Source: Datnioides undecimradiatus (Eukaryota; Chordata; Actinopteri; Lobotiformes; Datnioididae). Taken from it: DNA of 64,000 bases. Each line of letters starts with the position of its first letter. Position 1 is the stretch's first letter. The notes beneath the pieces were generated by a model. The model did not search any database. It saw only the letters and a program-made list of their open reading frames with translations, and was not told where the DNA came from. Where the stretch lies: contig WARS01000645.1 in the NCBI GenBank assembly GCA_008933995.1, positions 682,001-746,000 on the forward strand, written 5' to 3'. A program made the position numbers and the translations under genes. Below, in pieces: positions 1 to 12,334 of the stretch.

Positions 1-1772
1 AAATTATCATTGTCAATTAAAACAGACAAAGAAATATAAGACATGCATTGACTACATTAGGAGAGTCTTTTGTCAGTGCTGCATGCCCCAGTGATCGTGG
101 TGTTGTAAAATGAAGACGCTCAGAATTTGTTAACCACACAAAGAGTTTCAAAAGATCCAGAGAGAAAACGCAGAACATAAAAGTACGTATAAATGGTCTC
201 AACAAACCTATTTAATTTGACTGCATTGCTATGATTACTGAATCCAATATAGCTATCATCTAAAGCAATATATGACAGATTTCCATAGCTCCTCTGACAT
301 ATTTTACTGAAAATCACAATTCTAACTTAGTCCAAATATGTGCACAATTCTATTGTCACAATATGACGCTTGCCAACTTGAGACAGAGGAAACATCAGCA
401 GCAAATCTTCTTAGGCCTTTAGAATACACACACAAGTGATGCACATTGTCCCAAAATAAACCAGCAAAGAATGCACCAGAATAAAGCTGTGAATGTGTCA
501 ACTCAGATATCATGTTGAACACTGACAGTCTCTATTGACATTTACATTACAGTACTAAACTGTAATCCTCTCTTGGGTGCTGATGACATTCATGCTGACG
601 GCAATCCTGCTGCTTTGTCTCCATGTTGTGTTTGTAAATTTCTGCAGTATATTTCAGCTTCTAACTTTCAAATGACAGTCTCTTTGAGCAATTTTCAAAT
701 GTCTTTAAAAGCATTAAACAAGTGAATTGTCTACCCTTGTTGCAGGTACTACATATTCAAATATTTGCAGTAAATTCAGAGTGTATATCAAGAAATATCC
801 TGATTCTTGGTTAAAGTTAGGGAAAGATCACCACTATGGTTAAATAGTTATAAAAATGAGTGACAGTCCTGACCTTTATTAGGGTGTCTTTAACTGACTG
901 CAAAGTGCATACTCTGGTTTCCAGTATCCAAGTCCTGAGCATCCATCCCAACCTATGAATACAAATGTAGGGGACAGAATTGGATAGTAAGTCCATGAGA
1001 TCTTTCAAAAGAGATCTTTCAGACTAAATGAGATCCTTCTAGAAACTAGAAATAGACTTCCCTAAAACTAGAATGATAAATTAGCTGTTATTAGATATAT
1101 CTTTAAAATCCTAAATGTCATCATCATTATCACCTCAAAAATCCACCATCAGATGGGCTATAAAACGATGCACACTGTCTTATGTGTCTAAAATTACAGC
1201 ATGGGTAGGTTTCAACTGAAATCCCTCTCAGATGTTTCAGTTTATTCATGCACTGATCATTCTGCTGTGTTGGCAGCTTAATACTGTACTTCCATACATG
1301 TTATTTTGTGCACAAGTTGCCCTTGAAAAGTTATGGCATACAGCTGAAAACAGTCCCAGAAGTTATAACTAGTACTCTGCTGAGCCACGGGGCCTCCCCA
1401 GTTTTCCAGGCCTGCCTCATTCCATCCAGCTGACATTTCCCCACTGTGGGAGATGGCCAGTCTTCACAGAGGCTACTCAGTCTGGCCTTAGTTAGCAGCT
1501 ACTCAGCGCTTTTCTGCACACAGCTGCAGGAACTCTGCGGCCTCAACTTGGACAAAGACATATGGAAAATGTGTGGGAGCATGAAGCGATTGTTCTCACT
1601 CCCGTGACGTCTTCCACTGTGAGGTCAGTAGTTTTTCATCCACATGAGAAAAAGTCTAATAAAATCTTTGTGGTGAGTTTAAAAAAGAAATGTTGAATGA
1701 TAATGCTTAAAAACATTTCCTTATCCGACGCTAATTTCTACAATCTCAAAAACAGGTGACACCTAAACTTGG

Positions 1773-1835
1773 TTCAGCATAAAAGTATTGGCACAGACAC
1801 ACTCTTCAGCATAAAAGTATTGGCACAGACACACT
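1773..1835. repeat. 32-bp tandem duplication
   Basis: The segment starting TTCAGCATAAAAGTATTGG occurs at 1773-1803 and again at 1805-1835, identical over 31 bases, with one base between. Two perfect copies suggest a recent local duplication. Confidence 0.9.
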
Positions 1836-2413
1836 ATTTCTATTGTCAAATACCTTGATTTAACAGTAATTATTACTTGCTGGATTGCAATATGGCAGCA
1901 TCAACATACAACAACTACATTCAACAAAGACTGGACAGAGGTAAATTATTCCCTCTAAAGCAGACTGTTGCTGACTGATGTGCAGATGAGCCAGCAGGCC
2001 ATCAATGACTTTCAACACTGGCTCTGCAGCATGAAGGGCAAAAAGTGTGCACCCAGCCTAAAATAAATACATCACGTAGCAACGGTATATTTCAAGCGGT
2101 CAGGCAACATTGAGGCAGCAGAGCACACCATTTCACTGCAGTCGACATGAAGGACAGAAGTGTCTGCAACTGATCATTATTGTTTCAAGATCCTTTCATG
2201 TTTGAGAAAAGAAGGTTGGGGATTCAGAAACAAAATGCTCCATCAACTCAGAAAAAAATGAAACTTGGCTCATCGGTGTGATTAACAATTGAAACCAAAC
2301 CTCAGCACAATGTGGCAACCGTTATGTGGAGATGATATTTCACAGTCACCATCCATCTACAGGAAAGCCATCAACTATACACATCTCCACCACTATCACC
2401 AGAGCCTCACAAA

Positions 2414-2415
<2 letters not shown>

Positions 2416-2461
<46 letters not shown>
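2416..2461. repeat. (CA)n microsatellite
   Basis: Uninterrupted CA dinucleotides, about 23 units. Likely length-polymorphic. Confidence 0.98.
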
Positions 2462-2465
<4 letters not shown>

Positions 2466-3398
2466 GATACTGATCTACTGTAACAATACATATGGTAAAA
2501 GCCAATTCATTCTGACAATAGGAATATCACAATAAATCAATCATACATAACAGACCAGGAATGGAGTAAATTAAAAATGTAACCAATATTTCAGAATTGA
2601 AATCACAAATATAAAATCAGGTGACTAGGATTTATTTTAAACAAGGAAACTATTCAATGTAGAAAGATCTTTATTTCATTTTAGTATAAAGTGTGTGTCA
2701 GCTGCTTATTCAGATGTATAGAAGCTTTACTTTAAACCTGCATTATCTAATCTTTCTGGACACTTGGATGGAGCAAAAACAAGCTATAAATGTAACACTG
2801 ATTAATAGGGTGCACACAAGCAAACACTTAATTCACACATCCAGCAGACATGGAACATTGCATCTCCAGTAGTAGAACATTTTCTCTGTTGCAATTTTAT
2901 TATGACGTTATCCAAAACGCTAAACAGTTAATTTCTTCATCTATCCAGAGTTGGCTGGATGTTTAGTAAAGTGCTGTGGAAGCTACGGTCTGAATGAGTC
3001 AAGAAACACCAGGACGTTAGATGCGTGAAAAGTCAGCAACATTTTTTGCTTGTGATGAACTTTGTATAGAATGTGGCAGGAAACATGCAAGGTACAACCA
3101 AATATTTACCCTATGGGTCATGTCAGTTACCCTTTGGTTCAGGCAAATTTAGAATAGGGAGAAACTGTAAACTAGTTGCTAATCAAGACAGAGCATTTCT
3201 GCAACAGCCCCATGCAACTATTCAGAGAGCTGGTTCCACTTGTCATATTATTTTAATCATTTCAATACGCTTCTGTCATTTGTAGGAAAAAAAACTGGTA
3301 AGGTCAACAGAGCAGAGGATCGTTCAAAAACATAAGAAATAAACAATATTTTTCACCCATGACCCATAATCTTAAATTAGTAAAGAAAGAAAAACTGC

Positions 3399-3424
3399 TT
3401 TAAGCAAGTTTAAGCAAGTTTAAG
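3399..3424. repeat. Short 10-bp tandem repeat
   Basis: TTTAAGCAAG is repeated twice, followed by a partial third copy. No function is suggested. Confidence 0.85.
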
Positions 3425-4010
3425 ATCTCAGTTTGTTGTTGTTGTTTCTCCTGAATAGCTCTTTTACATGCATGATACCAAATACCAGGCTAAGATTCCT
3501 GTAATAATTTCCAGCAGATTGCCATCATCAGCACAAAATGTGAGTTGAGAGGATGGTTTTAGCCTCTGTGGTTTAAGTACACGTCAGCTCAAACAGTGAA
3601 GTTTATCAAAAAGCAGCTGCTTTGTACTTAAAAACACAACAAGCTCAGCACACAGCTGGGAAGGGGAGAGGTGATGTCATGCTTATCAGGCTACTGGAAA
3701 AGTTAGTTCAACTCAAACTACTGGATAAACATGTCTATGTTAAGTCAAACATCTCTGTGCAATGTGTCCATGAACCTGATTAATTACTGGAAAGCAAATG
3801 GAATGTAATCAAATCTGAAAAAAACATCTAATGTCACTATGCTGTCATTTACAAAGACAAATAAGATCTTAAAGGGTAGCCTCTACTTTTTCAAGTCTAT
3901 CTCAAACAACACATGCTCATATCTACATTAAAAGGGCTCTCAAAGAGTTAATGGTTGTTATAAACATTGTAAGCTGCAATGAAAAATTAGGCCTTGAGAC
4001 TTTTGTAGGT

Positions 4011-4029
4011 AAGTTATATAATATAACTT
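4011..4029. repeat. Perfect AT-rich palindrome
   Basis: AAGTTATAT and its reverse complement flank a single central A. This is a 9-bp arm with no associated gene. Confidence 0.8.
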
Positions 4030-4109
4030 GGTTATCTTTCTGATTAAGAGTTTTAAGGTCTGCTAGCAGCCTGGAAACAACCAACAACAGTGTTGGTTGG
4101 CTTTCTGAT

Positions 4110-4250
4110 GGACATTTGATGGACAGACATAAACAGTTTCCAAGTGATGTGTTGTAATGACTTTGGTGATCATCTGACTTTTCAACTGGAACTACCAGCA
4201 GGTCAACATCTACCTGATACTTAGTCCAACAGCCATCAGGCCAAATAACT
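4110..4250. repeat. Degraded interspersed repeat, family B
   Basis: Contains the phrase GACTTTGGTGATCATCTGAC, also seen in altered form at 45925-46240 (GACTTTGGTGGTCCTCTGAC). Shared diverged phrases at distant sites indicate copies of one dispersed family. I recognise the phrasing as common in teleost genomes, but the family name is not known to me. Boundaries are approximate. Confidence 0.5.
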
Positions 4251-4284
4251 TCAGAACTATTCCCATTTACTAAGTTATATTGTA

Positions 4285-4407
4285 AACATGATTAACATTA
4301 TACCTGCTAAAAGTCAACGTTTTAGCAGGTAGTTAATCTTTTAGCTCAAAGCACCACCATGGTCACGTGCAGCCTCACAGTGCTAATGTGACTGTAGACT
4401 TTTAGTC
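4285..4407 (+). repeat. Interspersed repeat, family A, with internal hairpin
   Basis: Contains TTAGCTCAAAGCACCACCAT and GACTGTAGAC. A related run, inverted, is at 16285-16380 and a plus-strand copy is at 14341-14430. Inside, 4301-4312 (TACCTGCTAAAA) pairs perfectly with 4320-4331 across a 7-nt loop. Boundaries are approximate. Confidence 0.55.
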
Positions 4408-6254
4408 TTGCTAGAACAAAATTAACTGTGATCTTGGTGTTGCCTCCTCCATGTGTTTCAGCAGAGAAATACTATCTGGGGACACAGAAAGAGGTAATTT
4501 TGCACTAAGATGACAGTTATTTTGGAGGATACCCACGCGATTTGTCTAACTGAGACTGCCAAGGTCTCCATTAGCTTCAGCAGAACTATGAAATGCATTC
4601 ATTCACAAAAGGAGGTTCTTGGATTTGTCCCTCTTCTTTTACATTGTAAAACATTAAGGGATCTCTTCAGACAAGTATTGACGCAGGAATGACCACATCA
4701 ACCAATAACTCTTGCAATGTATATGTGGGCAAGTGATTTTGTTTATAAAAAGATTTGGAAAAAAATGAATCAAAGTATCAAAAACCTTGATGTTTTAATT
4801 ATAAGTATTATACATTTCTCAAGGCTGGTGGAACACACACAGTGAACATGCCAGAGAATGTGGGATGCACCAAACCAACAGCAACCACAGAGTCATCCTG
4901 CTGCACCCGAGTGAAGTTGTTCCAAATATGAAGTCAGATGTTTAATGGTTTGAAGTCCATTTTGAAGAGAGCTTTGCTTCAGAACTCTAAAGAAAACAAA
5001 ACAGCTACCTTTGATGAACTGCAGTGAAACTTAACATTTGGCATGAAAAGCAAGATACCTAAATCATCTTCAAAACTGTCAGAATCATAAGATTTGGTGC
5101 TTACCACAGCCAATGAGTGGCAACGTGTGTGGTGAAGTCAATTTTTTCACTCATCAAACATCAAACTGGAATATTTTGGGATTGTATTATTTTCTATCAC
5201 CAGCCGATCATGTTAATCCAATACACTGAATTATAGAAGATAAAATATCAAGATTTAGCAAATTATACTTTTGTGTGGGGGATCAATAATTGCTATTTTG
5301 TTAATGTGTCAAATGTCAAAACTGCTTCCATTCAGGTTTCTTAAAATTAACTTAAACTGCAGAAATCTTAAAGACACATTACACACCAATTTAACATATT
5401 ACTTAAACTTCAACAGTCTCATTAGGTTTCATTAGCGGGAGATGGTCTAATAGCACAACACTACTGCTATTACTGTGTTATACTCTAAAATGATTGATGA
5501 CCTTCCATGTATATCAGGTCATTGAAGGAGACCCATTTCTTCAATAAGAAACATTTCTTATGACAAAATGGAGAGGAGCCACTCATAAAACCGTCCACCT
5601 CACCAAAAGCCCCAGCCTGACTTGCCCAAACCAACCAAAACAATCTGCTGTTACCATGACAACTACACTGCTGCCTTTTGATGTGGGTGACTGTGGGAGG
5701 TGGAACATTTCCGTAGTAGTTACTCATAGATGATTTTCACATGGCACACACTGGATGGACACAGTAATCTTGCTGAGAATTTTGACTATAGGGAGATTCT
5801 GCGGTAAACTTACAGATGATCTGCAACAAGTTGCGAAGGTTACCTGATTAAAGAGGCCAAAGTGACCGTTTGTATTTGTGCACGCAATTTAACTTATAAT
5901 AAGCTGTAAATAAATGACATACAATGTTTATTTAAGTGAGCAACAAGAAAAATGGGGTAAATTCAGCCGTCTACACAAAGATTTGCTGCTTTCAGTAATT
6001 TACATCACTGTAAATTCAATATCCTAGTTATGGACTGTTGGCTGGACAAAGCAAATTATGTTTTTTAACATGTCCACAATGAAGATGTGCACATGATCAC
6101 CTTTAACTGGTATAGTGCTCATCATTACAGTTTGGAGCCGCTTCTCATTTTACTTGCAAGTATAAAGCACAGCTGCAAACTGATGGGAATGTTTTGAATG
6201 TGTTAGGACTCTCTGATGAGGCTCAATTAATTACCAAAGTAACAAAAATTCATC

Positions 6255-6345
6255 TTGAGGGGGGACATGCATGTCTGTACCAATCTTCACCGCAATCAGA
6301 GCTAAAATGTTGACACATTTCAGTCTGGACTAAGGTGACGGAGCT
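6255..6345 (+). repeat. Degraded interspersed repeat, family B
   Basis: The phrases TGTCTGTACCAATCTTCAC and TTTCAGTCTGGACTAAGGTG are diverged versions of a repeat also visible at 60130-60260 (TTTTTCAGTCTAGACCAAAG). Non-coding; ends approximate. Confidence 0.5.
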
Positions 6346-9300
6346 GCAACAGAGTAACTTTCAAAAGATCATCGAAAAAAAACTTTTCATAAATTTTACA
6401 TCAGAAAATTTTAGAACATTTAATATCAAATGGTTTTTGATGTATATGATCTGTATGTTACTTTCAAAAGGTCCACTGGTCCTTCTTAAAGCCACACTCT
6501 ATCCCATGCCAAGAGGTAAGGACTGTTCTCACCACCGCAATATCATTCACGACCTCCACTAGCTTTAATTCTGTAAAAGTGTCACCACAACCAACTGCTG
6601 TCTCCTTTCCATACATTTCTGATGATGGTTCCCTGAGGATATTTGAGATATGACCCCTACAGTTTGCAGTCTTACATGCTTTCTGGGTTGGGTTTAGCAT
6701 TTATTTCTGTGTGCCTCAAACTGCCATCCATCTCCAAGAGAACGTGACTGCTGTCTCTAAAACCATGGTGAGGAAAACACAAACATCTCAGAGAGTGAGA
6801 GTGATGGGGGGAAAGCTCAGTGAAGCAGGGATCCATAACAGTGAGTGTTGTCGCTCTAAACCAGATGTGCTAACAAATCAGCCAGCTGCTGCTTTCACCA
6901 ACTGCTCAACATTAGATAAAGTTACCTTAGAGCTGTGGGCGACGTTCCCATGTTTTCTCATCATGCTAAAAACTAGAAAACAGCAAGTGTTGTAAATCAT
7001 TCCCTTTGTTTTCTATAATTCTCTGAAAAAAACAAATGATATATCAAATTATATCTGATTCCTACTAGTGAGTTTTTTCCAAACGAGGACTCTGCTCATG
7101 CTAACATACTTCTGTAACAGAACATATTGTACATTACATATAAAATGATTAAAGTTGCAATTAAATAAGCCAAGATACAGTACTTACAGTCAAACCAGAC
7201 CCAAGGCAAACTGAGGCTTGCAGTAAACACTTTTACACTTACACCATAAACACAGCAAAAACATTTGAAAAACAGGACTATCCATAAACCTACCAATTTG
7301 TAAATATCCTTAATACACAAAAATATGTTAGTAAAACCTAAAGAGTCTAATAGTAAATGTTAAGAATTTTGTCCATTAGTCGAAAACATCTAACAAATCA
7401 GCCAGTCAACATGAGGACTTACATTATAAGATGTTTTTCTACTTCAGGTCCGGTTTTAATGGCAGCAGATGGCATGGAGTCCTCTTGAAGAATCTTCCAT
7501 CAACAATCTGACCACACAAAGCCAAAAACATGCGAGTTAAATCCAAGAGCACCACACATGATCCGGCATCACAACAGGGAACTATTTATCTATCAGTGGA
7601 GTGCTTCATCTGTTGTCTAATATTTTTCTAAAAAGAAACAAAAAATATATATAGAAGCAAACAATTCATTTATCTTCAGCAAAACAAATTAGCAATGTCT
7701 GCTGGTGTTGTCAGTGGCCAACAGTAGCTGATATGTGCATGAGTGTTCTGCCTCCCTGCAGGAAGTCTGTAAAATAAAGGAGCCAAAATCAATACCGGTA
7801 ATAAGCCATCAACTGAACAAACGAGGTCAGTGCTTCCAGACAGAAAGGGATTAGAGCTGGCATGCTTGTCTGGGTACAGTGGTCTGAACGCTGATGTCCT
7901 ACACTTGAGAGGAAGTTTTACTACCAAACATCTCAACTTTTATTGGATGTAGTGTATAACTGATGATGGTTTCCGTGAGTTTATAGAGATGAAATGAAAA
8001 TCTTTACTAGATTGTTTAGCTTTATCAAGCATCCACAAAATATTATCCTCAGCCTACTTCAAGGCACCATTTATATTTGATTACCTTCACAGAATCATTT
8101 AAAATTGTTTATTAAATCTTGTAATAAAATTGAAATATACCTCACATAAAAACAAGCACTTGCCATTGCAGCTATTCACAGGCATGCAATCACATTTTGA
8201 AATCAATATATTGCTGCCAGCGTGAAAACAGGATGGTCAGTTTCTCAATAGAACATACTTTTCATTTCAGCTTATAACATAAATAGGCCATTTTAGATTT
8301 TAATGACATCTTTTGGACACAACAGCGTATCATTATCTATAGACATGTGCCATATTTCATTTGGTATATCATGAAGCTCATTATTCCACAAATTCAATAT
8401 ATTTGATTGCAGTCTTTGATTGCAATATAATTTGATTGCAGTCGATCAAACAGTGTCATTCACTTCGCTTTAATAAAATATCAAAAACTTAAAGTTATAA
8501 CACTTTCAAGACTCTTGTTAATGATATGATTTCAGTAGGTTTTGGTAATGTAGATTGTAAGTTTCATAATGGTATAAAATAAAGTAGTAATAATAATGTA
8601 GTAATGAGAATAACATGTCATAACTGGCAGTAGTATGCCTACACCAGCTGCTAGTCACAGTTATATCTATGTCTGTCCTGAGTCATATTATTACATTTCT
8701 AAATTTTATACTATTGCTTTAATAATTTTTGGTGAAACATGACTTCTACTTACCTTTTGCCTACCAGGTATAATAAATACGACACGATCAATACAGCCAT
8801 CCATTTATATAGATTAATAACAAAGACATTCAATTGTAGAAATGAGTTCAAGCCATTGTTACATATAACTGAACACAAAACAGAGGCTAAAGTGTGAATG
8901 AAGCGAAGGAGGACTAGAGTTAAAGGTTGGCCAGTCATAGTTTCAGTTAATAAAAAGGGGAAAAAAGCACAGTAGCCTCAGAAAAATGTTTTTACAACCC
9001 CAGCTGACCTTTGGGTTAACTTATAACCCGCGCAACATTAAAACACATAACTCTTGTGTTCCTGCAGGGAAGGCAGAGAAATATATGTGTATGAGGTCCT
9101 GCATTAAATCTGTCGTAAATATTCTGTGTGCAAGTTGTTAGCAGGTCAGAGGTAAAGCTGACATGGATACTCTCTTGGCGTCTTTGATCCCTTTCCTTAG
9201 GCGGCTGTCCTGAAGGAATTCTTTAACAAAATCGCTGGCCTACTGATTTATGTTGTTTCTTACAAACAAAAGGCTTTGGGAAGTCCTCTAGGCTCGCTTG

Positions 9301-10764
9301 CCTGTGCTTACACTTATGTAATTTCCAGGACTAAAATAAGAATTCCCCTCATTCACTTTAAATGTTGGATGTTATGTCACCTCAGGGGTTATCTGGAAAC
9401 AGGGAGGTGACGACTAAGTCAGGACGTTTTCATTGGTTTTCCTTTCTCTCTTGGAATCCGAAGATGTTAAATTTTACCTCTGAGTATCGTCAGTTGACTT
9501 CATGTTCCTGTAAGGAACACCTGGACAATTTCCATGCATTAGTCATGAAGCTGAGATGTCCACAGTAGAACGCCAACCATACTTCCCAAGGATTTCTTAA
9601 TCACTGTAGCTAATACTGGAGGGGCTTTGAGTGGCACAAAAGCCCACTTTGTAAACACATGAGAATATGCTAGTCCTAAAACAATTAACTGAATCATCAC
9701 AATTTGCCATTCTGGGATCTGACAAATTGTGACAGAATTTTTTACCATTATGCAACACTTTAGACTCAAAATTTTATTTTCAATGAACTTTATTTTCAAG
9801 ATTCTCCCCCCTGAAAGCAAAACCACAGAAAAATCTAAACTGGTTGTGTTGTGTGTGCTATTTATGTGATGTCACCATCAAGTTTTGGCTAGATCCTGGA
9901 AACAAATGGACAATAAATAGACAATACATGCTGAGGTTTTCTATTTAACAGTTACACTTTGTTTTGCAAACAGACAGATAGCAAGACAGTTTTCACGTGT
10001 TTTGTAATAATACTGACAAATCATCCGTTTTCAATGCCCATTTTTGTGGGGAATCACACATTCTTAAAGGCTGAGGTTTCCACTGTCTTCAAATATTTGG
10101 TTTCCATGGAAACCCCTGACAGCACATTAGCGAAAATGTTTTAAAGACGGCTGACAAGAGTCCTCTTACACTGCATTTTTGGATATTCAGTAAATGTGCT
10201 AACAATAATAATGCTGAATGTTTTGAATGAGAATTACAATATTGTAGCAGATGATGCTAAGCTCTCAACACAGTTCAAATAAGTCATCCATGGCCGGATG
10301 CCATCAGTAGCAGAGTTTATTCTCAAAGAGTTCATACACCACATGCAGGATCATTCGTATTGCATTACAGATGTGTATTTTGGCACTGAAAACAACAAGT
10401 GTAATGTATAATGTTCAATGCAGCTCCAGACTTTCACTTTCAGAGTCAATAAACCAAAGAGGACAAAGCCAAATTGTAAGGTTTTAAAAAAGCAAGAACA
10501 AAAAAGAAACTCCTTACACTAAGCCAAAATCAACCTCAAGATGAAAACAATCAGGTGGTTGTGAGATTAGATCCTCATTACAGGAAGCTGGGACACAAAA
10601 GTTGGGGTTGTTGGGGCGTGTGCCATTGTAAACAATGGCTTTAATAATTACAATAACTGTTTTGGAATAGCCAGTAATAAAAACAACCTTTTGGTGTCCA
10701 GGTTGTGAAAAATTTCTTTTATGGGTGTTTATCCTTTTAACCAATTACACTTTTTATAATAATA

Positions 10765-10790
10765 CACTGCGTTCCACATTATTATGCAAA
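10765..10790. repeat. Left terminal inverted repeat of the Tc1-like element
   Basis: Begins CACTGCGTTCCACATTATTA directly after a TA. Matches the right terminal repeat at all 26 positions. Confidence 0.97.
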
Positions 10791-11094
10791 AGTAATTTTT
10801 CTCTCTTTTTCCTAAATAATCTATAAAAATGATAGTTCTCATAATTTTCAAGTCATCAAGCATTAGAGTATAACTCGACTGATTTTGAACGAACCTCCAA
10901 ATCATAACGTTTTTTTTAAAAAAAAATCAAAATCTTAAAATGCACTGTTCCACATTATTACGCACAATAGAGTTTCAAAACATTTTATTGTTGTAAACAA
11001 CTGAAAATGGTCATTAGTTAAACTGCAAGCATTTGCAGGTTATATTTGCTGAAATCAAAAGCTCTTTCAATCAAAAATATCTTAACAGGCCAAA

Positions 11095-12107
11095 TTACAT
11101 TTTGACATAGGACCCCTTATTGGATAGGAGCTTCACAATTCTTGCATCCATGGAAGTTGTCAGTGTTTGGATGGTTTCTGCTGGAGTTTCTTTGCAGGAT
11201 GTCAGAATAGCCTCCCAGAGATGCTGTTTTGATGTGAATTGCCTCCCACCCTCATAGATCTTTTGCTTCATGATGCTCCAAAGGTTCTCAATAGGGTTGA
11301 GATCAGGGGAGGATGGGGGGCCACACCATGAGGTTCTCTTGTTTTATGCCCATAGCAGTCAATGATGCACAGGTATTCCTTGCAGCATGGGATGGTGCAT
11401 TGTCATGCATAAAGATGATCTTGCTACGAAAGGCACGGTTCTTTTTTTGTACCACGGAAGAAAGTGCTCAGTCAGAAACTCCACATATTTCACAGAGGTC
11501 ATTTTTACACCTTCAGGGACCTTGAAGGGGCCGACCAGCTCTCTCCCCATGATTCCAGCCCAAAACGTGACGCCACCACCTCCTTGCTGACGTCGCAGCC
11601 TTGTTGGGACATGGTGGCCGTCCACCCACCATCCACGACTCCAGCCATCTGGACAATCCAGGGTTGCATGGCACTCATCAGTGAACAACACTGTTTGGAA
11701 ATTAGTCTTCATGTACGTGTAGGCCCACTGCAGGCGTTTCTGCTTCTGAGCTTTGGTTAAGGGTGGCTGAATGACAGGTTTTGCATAACTGCAACCCTCT
11801 TGAGGATCCTACACCTTGATGTTCTTGGCACTCCAGAGACACCAGCAGCTTCGAATACCTGTTTGCTGCTTTGCAGTGGCATTTTAGCAGCTGCTCTCTT
11901 AACCCGACGCATTTGTCTGGCAGAAATCTTCCTCATTGTGCCTTTATCTGCTCGAACCCGTGTGTGCTCTGAATCGGCTACAAATCTCTTTATTGTACGA
12001 TGATCACGATGAAGTTGTTTTGAAATATCTAAAGTTGTCATACCTTCTCCTAGGCATTGAACTATTTCTCGCTTTTCGGCAGCAGAGAGATCCTTCTTCT
12101 TCCCCAT
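11095..12107 (-). pseudogene. Tc1/mariner transposase remnant with frameshifts
   Basis: The family enzyme cuts and pastes the element using a DDE/D catalytic triad. From the ATG at 12107, the first block (to about 11760) begins MGKKKDLSAAEKREIV and encodes the paired-type helix-turn-helix DNA-binding region. A second block, in another frame (about 11760 to 11450), contains LFTDECHATLDCPDGW with the first catalytic Asp, and VTFWAGIMG. A third block holds HDNAPSH with the second Asp, and a fourth, in yet another frame, holds SPDLNPIENLW with the third acidic residue, ending in TAA at 11095-11097. The frame breaks lie near 11757-11762, in the T-run at 11442-11448, and in the G-run near 11315-11320. 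At least three indels make it non-functional. The second-to-third acidic spacing of about 37 residues suggests the DD37E group, but it crosses a frame break and may be off by one. Confidence 0.93.
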
Positions 12108-12308
12108 ATTGCTGGAAAATGGTGGTCTGCTTAATAATGTGGAACATCCATTCTTAAGTAGTTTTCCCTTTATTTCGACTCACCTGCAAACTAATTGGCA
12201 CAGGTGTCTGAGATTGATTGGAGTGATTGGAAGAGCCCTGACACACATTCCCATCCATGTGTTTAAACTGACAGACAAAAAAATTACCTTTATGACCTTT
12301 AAACACAA

Positions 12309-12334
12309 TTTGCATAATAATGTGGAACGCAGTG
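12309..12334. repeat. Right terminal inverted repeat of the Tc1-like element
   Basis: Exact reverse complement of 10765-10790, followed by the TA target duplication at 12335-12336. Confidence 0.97.

Larger units (their letters stand above)
1..10762. other. Non-coding stretch left of the Tc1-like element
   Basis: No open reading frame here resembles a known protein. The longest are under 100 codons, AT-rich, and lack splice sites that would join them to anything. The stretch holds a CA microsatellite, a 32-bp tandem duplication, short palindromes and degraded interspersed repeats (separate entries). It could be intergenic or an intron of a gene whose exons lie outside the window; the sequence does not decide. 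Confidence 0.6.
10765..12334 (-). mobile_element. Tc1/mariner-like DNA transposon, complete but inactive
   Basis: The element is 1570 bp, flanked by TA at 10763-10764 and 12335-12336, the target duplication of the Tc1/mariner superfamily. Terminal inverted repeats of 26 bp (10765-10790 and 12309-12334) match perfectly. The site core GTTCCACATTATTA occurs four times: 10771-10784 and 10947-10960 at the left, and inverted at 12132-12145 and 12315-12328 at the right. This is the IR/DR arrangement of outer and inner transposase sites known from Sleeping Beauty-like elements. One transposase reading frame on the minus strand is broken. Perfect ends with a broken gene suggest a fairly recent copy moved in trans, or ends preserved by chance. 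The TA, repeats and gene are seen; mobility history is inferred. Confidence 0.95.

Noticed and set aside
11387-11760. Plus-strand open frames over the Tc1-like element
   Set aside because: They are antisense readings of the transposase remnant.
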